The position numbers and the translations under genes are program-made. DNA of 64,000 nt from Eurosta solidaginis (Eukaryota > Arthropoda > Insecta > Diptera > Tephritidae), in contig NC_090322.1 of assembly GCF_040869045.1 (NCBI RefSeq), positions 269,664,662-269,728,661 on the forward strand. The letters run 5' to 3'. The notes under the pieces were generated by a model. The model ran no database searches. It was not told the origin of the DNA and was given only the letters and a program-made list of their open reading frames with translations. Below are positions 40,101-55,100 of the stretch, piece by piece. Numbering within the stretch: the stretch's first letter is position 1; each line of letters begins with the position of its first letter.

Positions 40101-43100
40101 CACTTACCACTTACCACAGTAGAATTTGTTAAACTACCACCGTCTGTATTTATTATTTAACAATTATTTGTACACTTTTTATTCAGCTAATGTGATCACA
40201 GTTAACATTTTTACTCTCTTAAACTAAATCAGTGTAATTTGTGTGCTTAAATTATGTAAAAAATTGTGTTAAAGTTTGTGGTGTGGTAGAAGTGAGCTAC
40301 TAGAATTTTGTGGAGCTCCGCTGCTTTCCACTGAAGTTCGCGCATGCAAACATTTTTGAGATCACTTTGATTTTAACACGCTATTATTGAACTGCGCGAA
40401 TATTGTAATTATGAAGTACAACTACCACAGGAGAGTTGTAAATAAAGAACATTTTGCTATACTGATTACTTGAGTTATTTATTCGACAGTTCAGCGATTC
40501 GAACGTTAGCAGAAGGTGCATAATAATCAGAAATTCCCCAAAATTAGCTACAATACAAAGATTGAAGGTATATTGATGCAATGCATTTCTGTTCTTGCTG
40601 CTGTTCTTCATGGCACTCCATTCGACTGACTTTATTTTAGCGCGATCTATTCGATTTGCAAAAATATACCTACATACTTATCCCACCCCCGCAAAAATCG
40701 CGAGTACTTCATGCATGCAAGTATGGAGTACTCGCTATGGACCAACCGAGTTCCAATTAACATTGCGATGTCCTAGGACTGGACCATATACTCCAGCTCC
40801 GCATTCCATCAGAGTAATCCATGGAGTACCCACAGTCCAATAAACATCGTGTAGTGATTACAATCGTTAAAAACGAGCACTGATCGGCTTACAATATGAT
40901 CGTGTAGAAACATGAGTTGGTCCATTGCTGCATTACAGTGGAGTATAATGGTAAGTACCCTGCAAAAATCGTTGGTCCACTGGAGTAATTACATTTATAC
41001 TCCACAGTTATGCAGCAATGGACCAACTCATGTTTCTACACGAACATATTGTAAGCCGATCATTGCTCGTTTTTAACGATTGTAATCACTACACGGTGTT
41101 TATTGGACTGTGGGTACTCCATGGATTACTCTGATGTAATGCGAAGCTGGAGTATATGGTCCAGTCCTAGGACATCGCAATGTTAATTGGACCATATTTT
41201 TTGTATGAATTGTGGTTAATTTTGGAGTACTCGGTTGGTCCATAGCGAGTACTCCATACATGCATGCATGGAGTACTCGCGTTTTTTGCAGGGTACTCCA
41301 GTGGACCACATGATCCAACGATTTTTGCAGGGTACATGCATATATTTATGTATGTATGCTGCATATATATGTGCGTATATTTTTGTTTGTTTGGGGTTGC
41401 TTTTCTAATATTCATTTATTTCAGTTATATTTATGTAAGCAAAGTTATGCTAGAGTTTTAAGCAAGAGATATCAGGATCGATAATCGTTATACTCTAGAA
41501 TTTTGTTTATTAGAAAACAAGTGTGTAAATGTATTTCATTTAGATTAATAGGTCTAGTAGGGGTTTCTGTGGTATTGTTTTTGTGCAAAAAACGACAGGT
41601 ACATAAAAGTATTTTGTTTTTTCTCGGAACTATTCTCCAAAGATGTATTTATATGCCAAAAGACTTCTAAGCTATGGGCACGTTCGAAGAAGCTCGAAAA
41701 GTTGTATTCGAATAAACGAATAAATATTTTTCGAATTAGGAATACCTACACTGAGCCAAAAAGTGCATTGTAAAAACAAGAACGCGACATATTAATTCTA
41801 TAACTTTCAACTTAGAGGAAAAATAATATTGAAATACATTAAAAAAATAAATAAATGTAAGGCGCGATAACCTCCGAAGGCCGAGCTTCTCTTCCAATTT
41901 TCGTCGTGCTCCTCTTGATTTTCCCTACAAATTGGCCGGACGGGACCTATATGATTTTATGCCGACTCCGAACGGCAACTGCAAGGAAGATGAGTTTTCA
42001 CTGAGAGCTTTTCATGGCAGAAATACACCCGGAGCGCTTGCCAAACACTTCCGAGGGGCGACACCGCTTAGAAAAATTTTCTTCTAATTGAAAAACCTTA
42101 TTTCTAAAATTTTTGATGTTGCTTTGCCCGGGGTTTGAACCCAGGGCATCCGGTGTGGTAGGCGGAGCACGCTACCATCACACCACGGTGGCCGCCAATG
42201 AAATACATTAATTTAACAATTTTCAACTTTGATTTGATTGTATTTATTCATTGTTTCGAAAATAATTTTGAAATAACTTTTTTTTAATGTTGCACCATAT
42301 TATTTTAAGAATTTTTTGATATTAATTTTAACTAAATTTAAAAGACGGTGTTTTATCCACCAAAAATGGTGAAATTGTGACAATAATGCAAGATCAAGGT
42401 GCAATTGTTGAAGAATTTGCACTAGAAAATGTGAATTTCAGTGAAAGTGACCAAAATACTGTGTCCATCGATGAAGCCAATGACGAAGAAGATAGAAAAA
42501 AAAATGATCGAATGGCTGAAAGATCATGCATTATCAAAAGTTTTGGTGTACCTTCAAAGCAAGTTTATCTATTATTATTAATATTAAAAAATTCTAATTT
42601 TAAATATGTATATATATATGTGTAGATGCGCAGGTAGCTCTTGAAAGCCTTCAATATTTAGACCAGGATGACATAAAGGAGGCTATTCCACCGACCGGTT
42701 CGGTTTTCGCAGCAAGCTCATTGCATGGAGAAAGAAAGAGGTAAGAAGCGCTTCGCAGCCTATCTCAAGCATTTTGAAATAATTTTTTCTCTGAAAATGG
42801 GTGAAACAAAGCAGCCTTAATATTAATAGTCCATATCCAGCGCCATCCCCTCTTCTAGATGTATGCATTGTCCATGGCTGTCTTAATAAAGTAATTAAAG
42901 CGCAACTTTTTGGTAAAAATTTTAATTTTTTTGTCTACTATATTTAGGATTTGTTAAATTTTTTGGATGAAATGGAATCGAACCTATCATAAGCTTTCAA
43001 TCAGAAGAATTTATTGATATTACCAAACAACACTATTTCTCTAAAATGACCCAAACATACGATATCGACCTGAAAAGAATACAATATTGTTATGAACTTC

Positions 43101-46100
43101 TTTATAGTGGAACGAAATACAAAAAAAATTATTATTTGTCCACCAACTTACATATCAGCGCATTTAAGTTATATAAAATAAAAATGTTTTTGTATCAAAA
43201 TACCATAGCTTATATTTTATGTCAAGAAGTTTTCATAAAAAAATTTTGTTCACATTTCCAATCGTATGAAATTGGATCTTTAAAGGAAAGTTTAGAAATA
43301 AAAACATTTTCAGAGTTAAATGCTTCGCCTCTACATCTATATCCGCTATGCAATGGTAAAACATATGTCAGATAAAAATATATAGCAGAATTGTTACTTT
43401 GTATTTTCATAAAATCTTTTGAATTTTTGTTCTCTTTTGAAAATTATATTGTGTTTATATTTCACAAGAGTTTGGTAAGTGAAGATCTTTAAATCGTAGA
43501 ATACAAATAAAAAATGATATATGAATTGTACTGAAGGTTTTGTAAAGTCAGTAAAACCTTAAAGGGGGTAGTAAAGGAGGGGGAGAGGTCTACAATTTCG
43601 TAATTTAATATTAATAGCGTGCGTTTTTAATTTAATAATGTACGTTTTTAATTTATAACATTTTCATTTAATATTAATAATTGGCATTCTGAATTTAATA
43701 TGGCTTCTGTTTTGCATCAACAATGCTCACTATTAATTTAATAATTCTTTCATATTGATTCAATAAGACGACAACTCAATTCGATAAGAATCAAATATTA
43801 AATCAATGCCGAAAAATATTAAATATATTGAATATTGCGCAACATTAAAATAAAGTTGTTCTGTATTGAAATAAGAATTTTCGACATTACTAGACTATCG
43901 TTAATGTTTCTTATTGAATCAATATCGTTTTTTTTTTTTGATTTTATGTTGTTTTGTCTCTGGGTGTACCGAATACAACACTTTCCCCGTGTTCATATGA
44001 CACATGAACCAGATACGGACCACATTGTTGTTGCATTTGCATGTTAAATCTCTATCTGTATCTGGTTCATGTGTCATTGGCACACGAGGTTTATTATTCA
44101 GATAATTTTTATTCGAATTGTCTCATTCCCATATTGTTTTGTGTTTACCGCGTGTAAATGATGAAATGTGCGCGTAAATTTATACAAATTATGTAACTGA
44201 TTTTTCATACAAAATTTGACAGTTCATTTACTCGCTTGGTAAATTTATACGTGTACACACTTTCTAAGGAATTTAATGAGTCCCGCTAATATAAAAAGTA
44301 TAACGGGGGGCGTAAAGGCGCCACACTCTTTTGGACCGGGCCAAATAGTTTCCGATTTACCTGTTTCAAAAGCAAACATTTTACTTATATAGTTACTGCA
44401 TTCTTTGGTCACACCAAAGGAGTTTAAATCATTTTCCACCTGGTCCCTCCAGCGGAGTGGCAGCCGCCCTCTTCCTGTGGTTCCATAGGCGGGTTCCGAT
44501 AAAAACAACTTCTTAACCGGGGCGTAATATTTCATTCGCATAACATGGTCTAGTCAACGTAGCCGCTGCGTTTCAATTCGCTGGACTATGTCGATGACTC
44601 CCTTAAGAAACAGTCGACCAAAAGTTGAGCAATGCGGCAGATGTCGGCTTATTATTTTAAATATGACGAAATAATTAGAGCCCATGTAGACATATACAGG
44701 AATAGAGTTTTCCATTCCACTACTGGTACCAATCCTTATTGCTACTAAAAATGAAGATTAGGCAAACAACGCGTAGGATTTTTTTCGGAGGGCCATATCG
44801 GGTTTTATAATAATGCTGATTAGAGTCTGACCGATTAATCGGCATCGTCCTAATTTTTGGCCGATTTTTCTTCATCGAATGTCCTTCTTTACATTATTTT
44901 ATGTTAATTCGATATTCTTGTGCAAATATTTATTTCAATCTTAGCATCACAATTTTTCTCTAGAGCTTGCAGAAAAACCTAATCGGCATCGGCCCAGTCC
45001 CACGGTTTAACCGATGGCATCGGTCGAATTCTAATACTGATTTATTAGCGTCCTATCAGCTGGTGGCTCAACATAAAAAAATGATTAAAATAAAAAAAAA
45101 TTGGGGCAGTGGCTGGAGGTGTTAATTAGTATTGTATGCATTTCATATTGATGGTTAAAACTTACGTGTAGGCCTAAATCGATTAACTATTCGCACCGAT
45201 TCACGAAATTGACGCAACTGCTTCTCGACTTCCTCCACCGAGCTGCCATCCACAATGAATACATCGGCCAATTCGTCAGTTAATAACTGACATGAATAAC
45301 CAATATTTATAGCAGTTTCTAGAAAAAAATAACGAAGTTTATATTTAAATCTAAGCGCGATCGTATCAGCTTTCTTTTCAAATTAATCGATAAATAAAAA
45401 TCGTCATCGTCGTTCTCAGCCATTGTGAATACATGCAAGTAAAAAACCTTTCTATTCCTCCATTGCACACCTACCTGTCAAATAATTGCTAACAGGGAGA
45501 ACTTGTGTCGCGAGTAGCCAGCGAATGAAAGAAATGTTTGCTTTTTTTTTAAATGTCTGCAAATATGAGCATCCAGCTGAGCAAACATTTTAAAATATGC
45601 GAGTAGCGCAATGTACCAGTCGTCTACATAAATGTTTGAAAAACACTATTGAGCAAATGATCAGTGATGAGTAAACGAACAGCTATTCAACAGGTGATCC
45701 AGGCTGTTTACTATTGTGAACGATTTTTTCAAACATTCGCCACTAGTATGAATTCACAATGTTCTCAGCATTTTAAGATGACGGCAGCTCTTTTTCAGAT
45801 ATATTCTTTTACCTTGCTTATCACCAGTTAGCACCCAAATTTTCAATCCAGCCATTTGCAGATTTGCTATTGTTTGCGGCACGCCATCTTGTAATTTGTC
45901 TTCTATCGCCGTCACGCCCACCAAAATTAATTCACTTTCGATCTCCTCATACATGGCACTCAGTTTCTCTTCGCGTGCATCTAAAGAAATCGCTGCTATT
46001 TGTTGTCGTTGCGACCAGTCCATATAATAGCTCTCATCGATATGTCGTTCGGCAAGCACCAACGTGCGTAAACCTTCACCAGCAAATTTCTACATGCAAT

Positions 46101-49100
46101 TTGTTTGAACTATGTATAGAAGTTCGTTTTTGGAAATATATTCAGTTACAACTTACATTTAAGTGATCCTGAGTACGCGTCTTAATATCATTTTGACTAG
46201 TACTTAACCTATCGTAAATCACATTGTCAGCACCCTTACAGTATAATAAAATGTCATCGCCCCGCCTTAATATTACCGACATACGCTTGCGCACATTATT
46301 GAAATCGAGAATATTGAGAAGTTCATACTCCTATGAATAATGAAATTTATTACTAATATTGTGGATGACGCAACCAAACTGGATTCAAAAAAATTTTCGA
46401 ACAAAGAACCGATAATGGAATCTTAATCCAATCTAATAGCGAAATGATACATAAATGGTTCCCAAGCGATCTTAAACTGATCCCTTAATAGTCTCGAAAT
46501 AACTATGAAAATCATATCTGAGAGATGAGAGATTTGGAGATACTCGCAGATTAATTATATATCGGTGCCAAAAACATCCCGAAAATTTTCCAGATCGCGA
46601 AATATTCCCGAAACTATCCCAACAAAAATACCGAAATTATTTTGAAATTGTCCTGAAATGATATTTAAAACTATTCCGAAATGCTCACGAATTATCCCAA
46701 AATATTCCCGAAAGCAATCCTGAAATAGTTCAAATAATCCCGAAAAACCGTCCCGAGTTAGTCGCAACATGATCCTGAATAAGTTCTGTAAGCGTTCCGG
46801 CAACAGTTTTGAAATGATCTCGAAATTGTTCTGAAACATTTCCGGACAGATATCCAAAACAAACATGAATTAGTGAGAAAATTTACCCAAATCTGCTCCT
46901 AGTCATCCCAAAATAGTCCATATATGATCTCGAAATTATATTTTCTTGGGTGATCCTTAAAATTTCTTTAAGAATATATATTGCACTTCCTAACAGTACT
47001 TTCCGTCAAAGCCATTATCTTACATAATATACATATGAAACATTTAAAGAAACTAAGTGACGTTTTCAATAAATGTTAAGTAAACAAAAAAAAAAGAAAA
47101 TAAAATAAAGGTAAGGCGCGATAACCTCCGAAGAGACCTACATATTTTATGCCGACTCCGAACGGCATCTGCAAGGCAGATGCGTTTTCACTGAGAGCTT
47201 TTCATGGCAGAAATACACCCGGCGCTTGCCAAACACTGCCGAGGGGCGACCGCGCTTAGAAAAATTTTCTTCTAATTGAAAAACCTTATTTCTAAAATTT
47301 TGATGTTGCTTTGCCCGGGGTGTGAACCCAGGGCATACGGTGTGGTAGGCGGAGCACGCTACCATCACACCACGGTGGCCGCCGCGTAAGTAAATAATTG
47401 AATGGTAATTCTCAAACAAGATTTCACAGTTCTTGTTGTTACATAAAATAGCTTTGACGATGAACCTCTTATCTGAGCATGATTATATACTATTTGAAAG
47501 GCTGGCGATGAAAAATGTTTTTTTCCATAAGGAGAAGACAGGGCGGGAACTTTTGCCTATGCGTAAAGAATTGAATCATTCCAAGACTATTTCGAAACCA
47601 TTTCGGGTTAGTTCAGAATCATATCGAGACTATTTCGGGACCATTTCGGGCTAATTTTAAATATCCTTTCGGTGAAGAATCATTTCGAGGCTGTTTCGGG
47701 GCAATGTTGGGACAGTAGCTCTCTTGTTTTAAGTCACAAAAATGATAAGTCCCGTTTTTACTGCCGCTTTTTTAATGCACCTTTACGGACATGTTTATAA
47801 ATTTCGCTTCTATTCATTCTTAAAATTGTAAGTTTCTACCTGCTAAAAAGATGGGAAGCTTCTTATCTGAACAATCGGTCGCATGGGATATGTATTATAT
47901 GTACGACTTATCTTTACGATTAGAAAAAAATATACTATGCCATATACGAAAGAATGTGGTGAAATTTGAGGCTTCTATTTGATAAATTGAGGAAGAAACT
48001 GCAAAAAAAAAAAAACCGGTTGAATGGGGGATATATGCGATAGTACCTACAAGTTTGAGATTCGGACCATTTCATTTTCATAAACCATTTCATTCATAAT
48101 TTAGATATATTAACATACATATGTGTGTATGTACATAGGTAAGTTCTTAAATTATTTGCTTACCTCTCGATTGCCCATAACCTCTATTGTTATACTATTC
48201 GGCGTACGTGAACGAAAAACGAAACCAAAATTACGTGCTGCTGACACTAACGCAGATTCGTCAGGACTTTGAGCCTGATATTCAAGACGGCCTTCCACGT
48301 ACTCAGGCATAACGGTGTGACACAGCGCAAGTAAACGAAAAAAATTGTGCGCATGCTCCTCGTCGGAGCGCACAGCATCCAATAACGTTTTATCATACCA
48401 GCAAAAGTGGGGTTCGTATTCAGGATTTGCTGAAAAGTCCACTGGTTCAAAAGCCTTGAAAAAAAAAAAAACGTTACAAAAATAAATTGAAGTAAATATA
48501 CGTACAGTAAAGTAAATATACGCTCTTTGCGAATAATGTATAATACGAATAAATATGTATGTATGTAAATAGTTTTGCATGTAGTTTTTATGATTAAAGC
48601 ATAGTTCGCTAAAAACTTTTTATGTCAAAAAGAAATACATTTAAGTATAAATATGTACATAGGTAGGTATTAGAAGCTCATGTGTTAAGTAATGTAATTA
48701 CGAATAGTTAAGAATGCTCGTATCTAAATATTATGTACACATTCCTTAGATAAATAAGTTGAGTATAATATTTTAATTCTTGGATAGAAGCAGGGTTGCA
48801 AGCAAATCCTGTTAAAACATGAAATTCTACACAAAGAAAGGAAATAATTTACGTAGCATTGACATTTTCGCTTACTTACATTCTATGCCTTCCGTTCTAG
48901 TTTCAAATCTATAAGCATACCCCCATAACTTTATAAAGACTGAATACTCTCATATTTTAACTTATATATTACCTTTTTGAACTCTTTTACCATTGTCACC
49001 GAGAGCTGAAGAGAGTCGAGCAAACAAAATATGAGGACCGCATTTAATTTATAGTGTAACTACGAGAAAACATACAGATTATGATTCAGAATCTTGCTGA

Positions 49101-52100
49101 TATATTCTACATTTTATAATCAAACACAACCCCTCCTCTACCCTACCTCCTGCAAAATAAACGGTGTGAAGAATGACATTTTTTTCAAAGAATGTAATTG
49201 GGATATTAAGGCCGGGGATCACTTTGTACCGACTGAAGCACAAAAGCCGAATTAATGTACGACGTTGTCAAAAATGACCAAAAATCGCGTGATGGCATAT
49301 ATGCACAACCGCATAAAAAAGTGGGTATTTTTTCGATAGCAAACAGATAGCTCTTCGATAAAAAATCGATAGCTTGTCGGTAACCTTAGTAATCGAAAAC
49401 AAATATAAATCACTTTGATAACAAATCGATAACTCGTCTACACCTCGTCGATAACACACCTATAATAAACCTTTCTTTTCCCCTCCCTCCCTTCTATTTT
49501 TTTCATTTCCATTGTCTTGCCCTGCCTTGCCTTGTTTTACTGTCTGATTTCGCTCATAGCAACTCTACCATGTACATTGTTCCCACATTACGTTACATTG
49601 TAGTGACTACACTTATCCTTACATTGTGTTTTACTCCGTACTGTACACCAATACCCCACACTACGCTTGAATTTACATTCCATATGAATCCCCCATGTAG
49701 CAAACAATTTACAAAGACTACGCTTACACTTTACACCGTACGCATACATTTAGGATTCTCCCATACCTTGAGCAAAGATGTTTACACATCAGTAAATAAA
49801 AATATTCTATAAAAATATTCTGCGGTAACAAAAGTAAATGCTAAAGCTTGTTTTACATATTTACAAATAATGCAAAATAAATTGTACAAATACATAACAG
49901 CATCATGTTTTAAAAGAACAATGGGGTATACAGGGTGCCCGAAGAAATTCGAAAAACGGAAATCAACAATACATAAAAATATGTTTTTTTTTGTTTACGC
50001 AAGTAGCCATATAGATATCTATATATGTTCATATGTGACTAGGGTTATAACTGAAACTTCCGTTTGCTAGCTAAAACTCAAACTTCATTCGTTGAGCGTT
50101 CATACAAACATTTGTATGAGTATTGATGTATGCACATATTACAGTTATTTATGCCCCGTTCTTCAGTGCGAGTTTAAACTCCAGTAAAGCGGCAGTTATG
50201 CGGCAGTTACCCACCGACGTGTGCCGTACGTACGGACGTTTGTCGTACGAAGCACGTTTGACCGAACTCTCAAGCCCGTAGGAATCAATGTGTGCGTCTG
50301 TGTACATGTACATAACATATTTGTGTGTGTATTGTTTACAACTTTTGGAATTACAATTTTTGATGGTGCAAATGGCAGAAACAAATACTGAATAAGAATT
50401 TCTAGTTCATTTATTTGTAACATCCAACTTTATATAATAATTTTAGCATAATTCAACAAAATTTTAAACAATCATTAGGCCTTTTTGTATAATAACTGCA
50501 ATTGGTCCAAACATAGCACACAAAATGTTTAAGAGGCAACTCCGTCTTGTGAGAGAGCGATCAGCTGACACGTTCTTACGGAAAAAATCAAAATTGTTTT
50601 GATGTCTACGCTCCGGGCTACGTACATACGTGCGTGCGTTGAACGTCGGTGAGTTTTCGTTTACATTGCACACTCATAAGTTAGGTCGTGTCAGCTGACA
50701 CGTTTTTTCTTCGTACGTTCTTGGGTAACTGCCGCTTTAAAGTTGACTATAGTTAAACCTTGTCACTTTGTTCGATCTCAACTTATGCTTGGAACACAAT
50801 GCCGAGCGACGACGATATACGCCGCGTCGGGCGATGACATTTTTCAAATTACGCCCAGACATTTCGTCTACTTAAAACACAATGCCGGGCGAAATTGACG
50901 CTGTTTATTCAGAGTGGCCATTATTTAGAAATAAAGATGAAAACAATTAAAACTTTTTTAATTCTCTGCTTTAGCACTTGACTGCTAAAACACGACCAAA
51001 ATGTTAAGAAATTAACAAAACAAAACAAAAATGTTAAGAAATTAAATTAAAAATTATATGTAAAGAAAAAAATGTGTGTTTGGATATTATGTTTTCTTCT
51101 TTTTATACTTAAAAAAATGAACAGCAGAACCCTTGGAACAGAACCCCTAGAAATAAATCTATCGTCGTAAAATGACGTCGCGTAAATTTCGCTCTTGGTG
51201 TTCATTGTGTTCACCTTCATGTAATTATGGGGATTCTATTTTTGACAAGGCGATGTTCGTCGCGTTTTTTTCGCGGCGTCAGGGCATTGTGTTTCAAGCT
51301 TTAAGCGGCCAAAGTGGCAGGGTTAAATTATAGTCAACTTTAACTGGAGTTTGGCACTGAAAAACCAGGCACTCATCAAATAAAAATCACATGCATACAT
51401 GCACTTTTTGGTGAGACGAAGTCCAATCGTTGGCATAAAAACTAGTAAATGCATTATCATCGGTTTTGAAGGTGGTGCTGGTGTTGGTGTTGTTTTTATT
51501 TTGGCCCCAAATACTGATGCTGACATTTCTGGTGTTTGCTTGATGGGTATATTTTGTACAATTCACACATGTTTGGCTTAACATTTTTTTCAAATTTGAT
51601 TTTAATTTTGATTTAATGGCGCCGCCACCTTTCGCTTGTGCGGCTTGCTGTGGTGGTGGTGCATGATTGTTACAATCGCAGCATGTTATAAAATGAGTTT
51701 TGTAGCCTTTTTTATTCGTTTTTTTATTTTCAGTGCTTACTATTGTTGTTTTTGTGGTGGTGGTTTTAAACGGTTGTTTTTCAATTAAGGGTATTGCTAA
51801 CTGTGATATTGAATCTGAGTGCATTGTTATAGTGGTGTTTGGTGATTGTGCAGATGTTGGTGATTGTGTTATACTTGTCTGCCTTGGTAGTGGTATTGGT
51901 GGTAGTTGTTGTGTTAGTGATTGCGAGAAGGGTATATTTTTTGTTGAATCCATTAATGGCAATACATTTGTCTCAGCTGGCTGTGATTGAAAGGTGCTTG
52001 TGCAAGCATGTGTTGGGTTTGGTGTGCATGTGCTATTGTTGTTGTTAAGCGACACAATAGGTGCTTTATGCATTGGTGTTGTATCACCGAGTATCATTAC

Positions 52101-55100
52101 TTTATCGCTAGCATTGGACAGCGTCGATAGTTGTCGTCGTATAGGTTTTGTTGGTGATTGGGATGTAGAGTGTTGGCGCCGCCAACACACTTTTGCTTGC
52201 GTACATTCTGGGTTTGATGTGTTTGAGCTGCCATCATCATCACTACATTCAAAGTCACGCCTATTTTTAGCTGATGGATTTGGTGCCGAATCATCATGTA
52301 TTGCACTCACAAAAGAAGTATGGCGGGCATTCGTTGTATCGCCTATGGGTAATAATACCATACTATCGTTATTGCTTGCTCTTAACGCTGTTGTTGCTAT
52401 TGAAACATCGGCAGCGCCACCTAGTTCGGGACTAGAAACCATTATAGTGCTCTTCGGATGCACTTCAGCGGTGTGCAGTAATATTGTTGGTGCTGGTGTG
52501 CTTTTGTTGGCACTATTAATCACGTTCAAGTTGTAGTTGCTGCTATTTTGTACATATTTTTGCTTCTACAACGAGGAATATGTTTTAGGCTTTGTTTCTT
52601 TCCTTTTTAGTATATACTTGAACAAAATGCAAAAATTGTGTAAATACAAAAAAAGAACGTAAACAAACAAAATGCACAAAAATGTGTGCAAAGAGCAGAA
52701 GAGCAAAAGTGTGCAGTGCAATAGAAAATTAAAAGAACGAATTGCTTTATAAACGATTCTGGTGCAAGGATAATGATGGAAAAAACGTTATTTTTTCAAC
52801 TTTAATCCTATATCTATACATTCTATATAATTTTTGTTAGTTATGGTGGCGATTTGTATTCCAATCCTCTTTGAGTGTCATCAGCTGATATCGATCTGTT
52901 CTTATTAAAACAAATTCATATATTTTCAATTAATCAACTTAGAGCGCTTTGATGTGTGATCTTATTCCTTTCACGCATCACATAAAATAACTGAAATAAC
53001 TTCCTTTGGTGCAGTTTTATTTATTTACAAGTTAAAGCTATACATTCTATATAAACCTAGGCTATGCATTGCTCACTGATCCCGAAATATTACGGTAATG
53101 TACCTGAAAAAAGTACCGAAATAGTCCCAAATGTTTTAGCTCGAGATATTTCTGAATGATTCCGGAATGATACTGTCCCGAAATACCTCCCAAATCATCT
53201 CGAAAACAGTCTCCAAATCATTCCGAAAATTCAAAATGATACTGAAAATAATTTCGAAGCTATCTCGCTTGTCCAAAATTTCTGTGACTTTGATTTTTTG
53301 AGCAATATTCCAAAAATCATTAATCTAATATAATAGGAGTAATAACGATTTATAAAAGCGTTTTGGAATGGTGCCACTGCTTACTTTTCAATATTACAAA
53401 GACCCTGCCTCGCCATCTTTTTCAAAACTTTCTACACTTCGGTCTATGTATATGATCTTGATACCAATACTATTGGTGTAGCGATCCAAAAATGGGAGGA
53501 GGGGTGGTGCATGTCCCCAACTTGTTTTTCAAAGAGTACATATTTATATATTTCATACGCCATTGGAAAAAGCCAATGTACTTAGTCTTAAAAAGATTGA
53601 AAAATAATAAAATAAAATATGTATTAACTATTCCCTATGCCAGGATTCCCGCCCCCGTTTTCCAAAAAAAAAAAATATATATATATTGCCAATAGATTCC
53701 TTCATTATATTTTCTATATGTGTTCCCAATTTATGTAAGATGAATGGTACGCTCTCCGAGTGAAGGGAGCATAGTCGCGCCCGGGTCTTTTCAGAGAAAT
53801 GAAAATCCCTAGTTCTTAACTACAGAAATAAAACCGAGAATGGTCCCAGAAACGAAATAAAGCACTGGGACCAGATTGAGACTTTTGATATATGTAGATT
53901 TGGAGCTCCTTTACGTTCGAAGAAAGATGAATTCGGATGCACCCTGTGTATAGCCTTTTGAGTTCAGCTGGACGCAAAGACGAAACTTATAGGTTTGAAA
54001 GCAGGACCTGAATGCCCCAACAGACGATCGTGGGGATGTAGTCATGGAGTGGGTCACGAGACATTATAAATAGTAACTTTGCACACACAAAAATTATGGT
54101 GTAAAAACCGCACTTTGTGGTGTTGCTTCATTTAAAAATTAAAATACTGTTAATTTTATCCCCAAGAAGTGTTCAAACAAACTGAAAATAGAATTTAAAT
54201 AATAGTAATAAAAAAAACTTATTATTTATTTGTAATTTGTAAAACTTTGACAATGGAAACGTCAGATATGGCAGTTGACAACACTTCAAGACCGTTTTGT
54301 AATAGCCATGGCGGAACGATACAAGGTGACATACCCACATACATAAATAAGAATTCCATGTACTTTGTTTTTGTAAATTCGATGGACAAATGTCAAAATC
54401 GTACTGCGCCGGAAGTTGATGTATCAAATCAAATAAAAAAAGGTTATAATCAGCTGTTCGATGCGGCCACCTTGTATCGTTCCGCCATGGTAATAGCAGC
54501 CATCGTGTTGTGCATAACGTAAACATTCGTATTTCCATTTATTATTTAAAAAGTGTTTATATTTTGATTTCGACCTGTTAATGGATTAATGAGGTTTGAA
54601 CGCGTTTTTTTTTAATTAAGTCATCAATCAAATTTGTGCAACGAGTTTATTAGTAAAATTTTTTTTTGTACAATTATAAATGAATTAATGCCCGATACTT
54701 TGTCTTAATTTGAAAATATTATGCAATCTTACTAAACTGCTATTAAGGACTTACTAAGGACTGCTTTCGCAAAGAGTGTCATCTACATTCTAACTAATAT
54801 TTCCCTTTCAACTTACTCAGAGTACGAATGGAAATACATACCTTCCAGAAATTTTCCATGCTTGGTTGTAATTTTACTGTATTTGAGAAATCATGGCAAC
54901 TCCAAACATACATATGTTATAAAAAATGGCTTGTAAACCGAAGCAGGCCCAAAACTCGTTTTCAAGTAATTCAAAAAGTAAAAGAATGAGAGAGGTCGGG
55001 TGTAGGAATTTCCAGCACTTCCACTGGGAGACATTTCCTCTTCATCCTGACGGCTTGTGCAAAGGGAGAATGTTGGTATCGCCACCGTCGGAGCAACGAC

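Larger units (their letters stand above)
50153..51370. mobile_element. MITE of the TCAGTGCGAG family holding two other elements
   Basis: Outer ends at 50153-50185 and 51301-51370 match 36848-37022. A first insertion lies at 50186-50738 and a second at 50786-51300. Taking both out restores the parent MITE sequence ('ccag..aaagttgac' and 'ctcaacttaagcggcc'). Confidence 0.75.

Noticed and set aside
51994..52536. 180-codon open frame on the plus strand (Val/Leu-rich)
   Set aside because: It is the antisense of the Asn/Ser/Thr-rich open stretch 51405-52565; codon composition and phase-compatible borders favour the minus strand.
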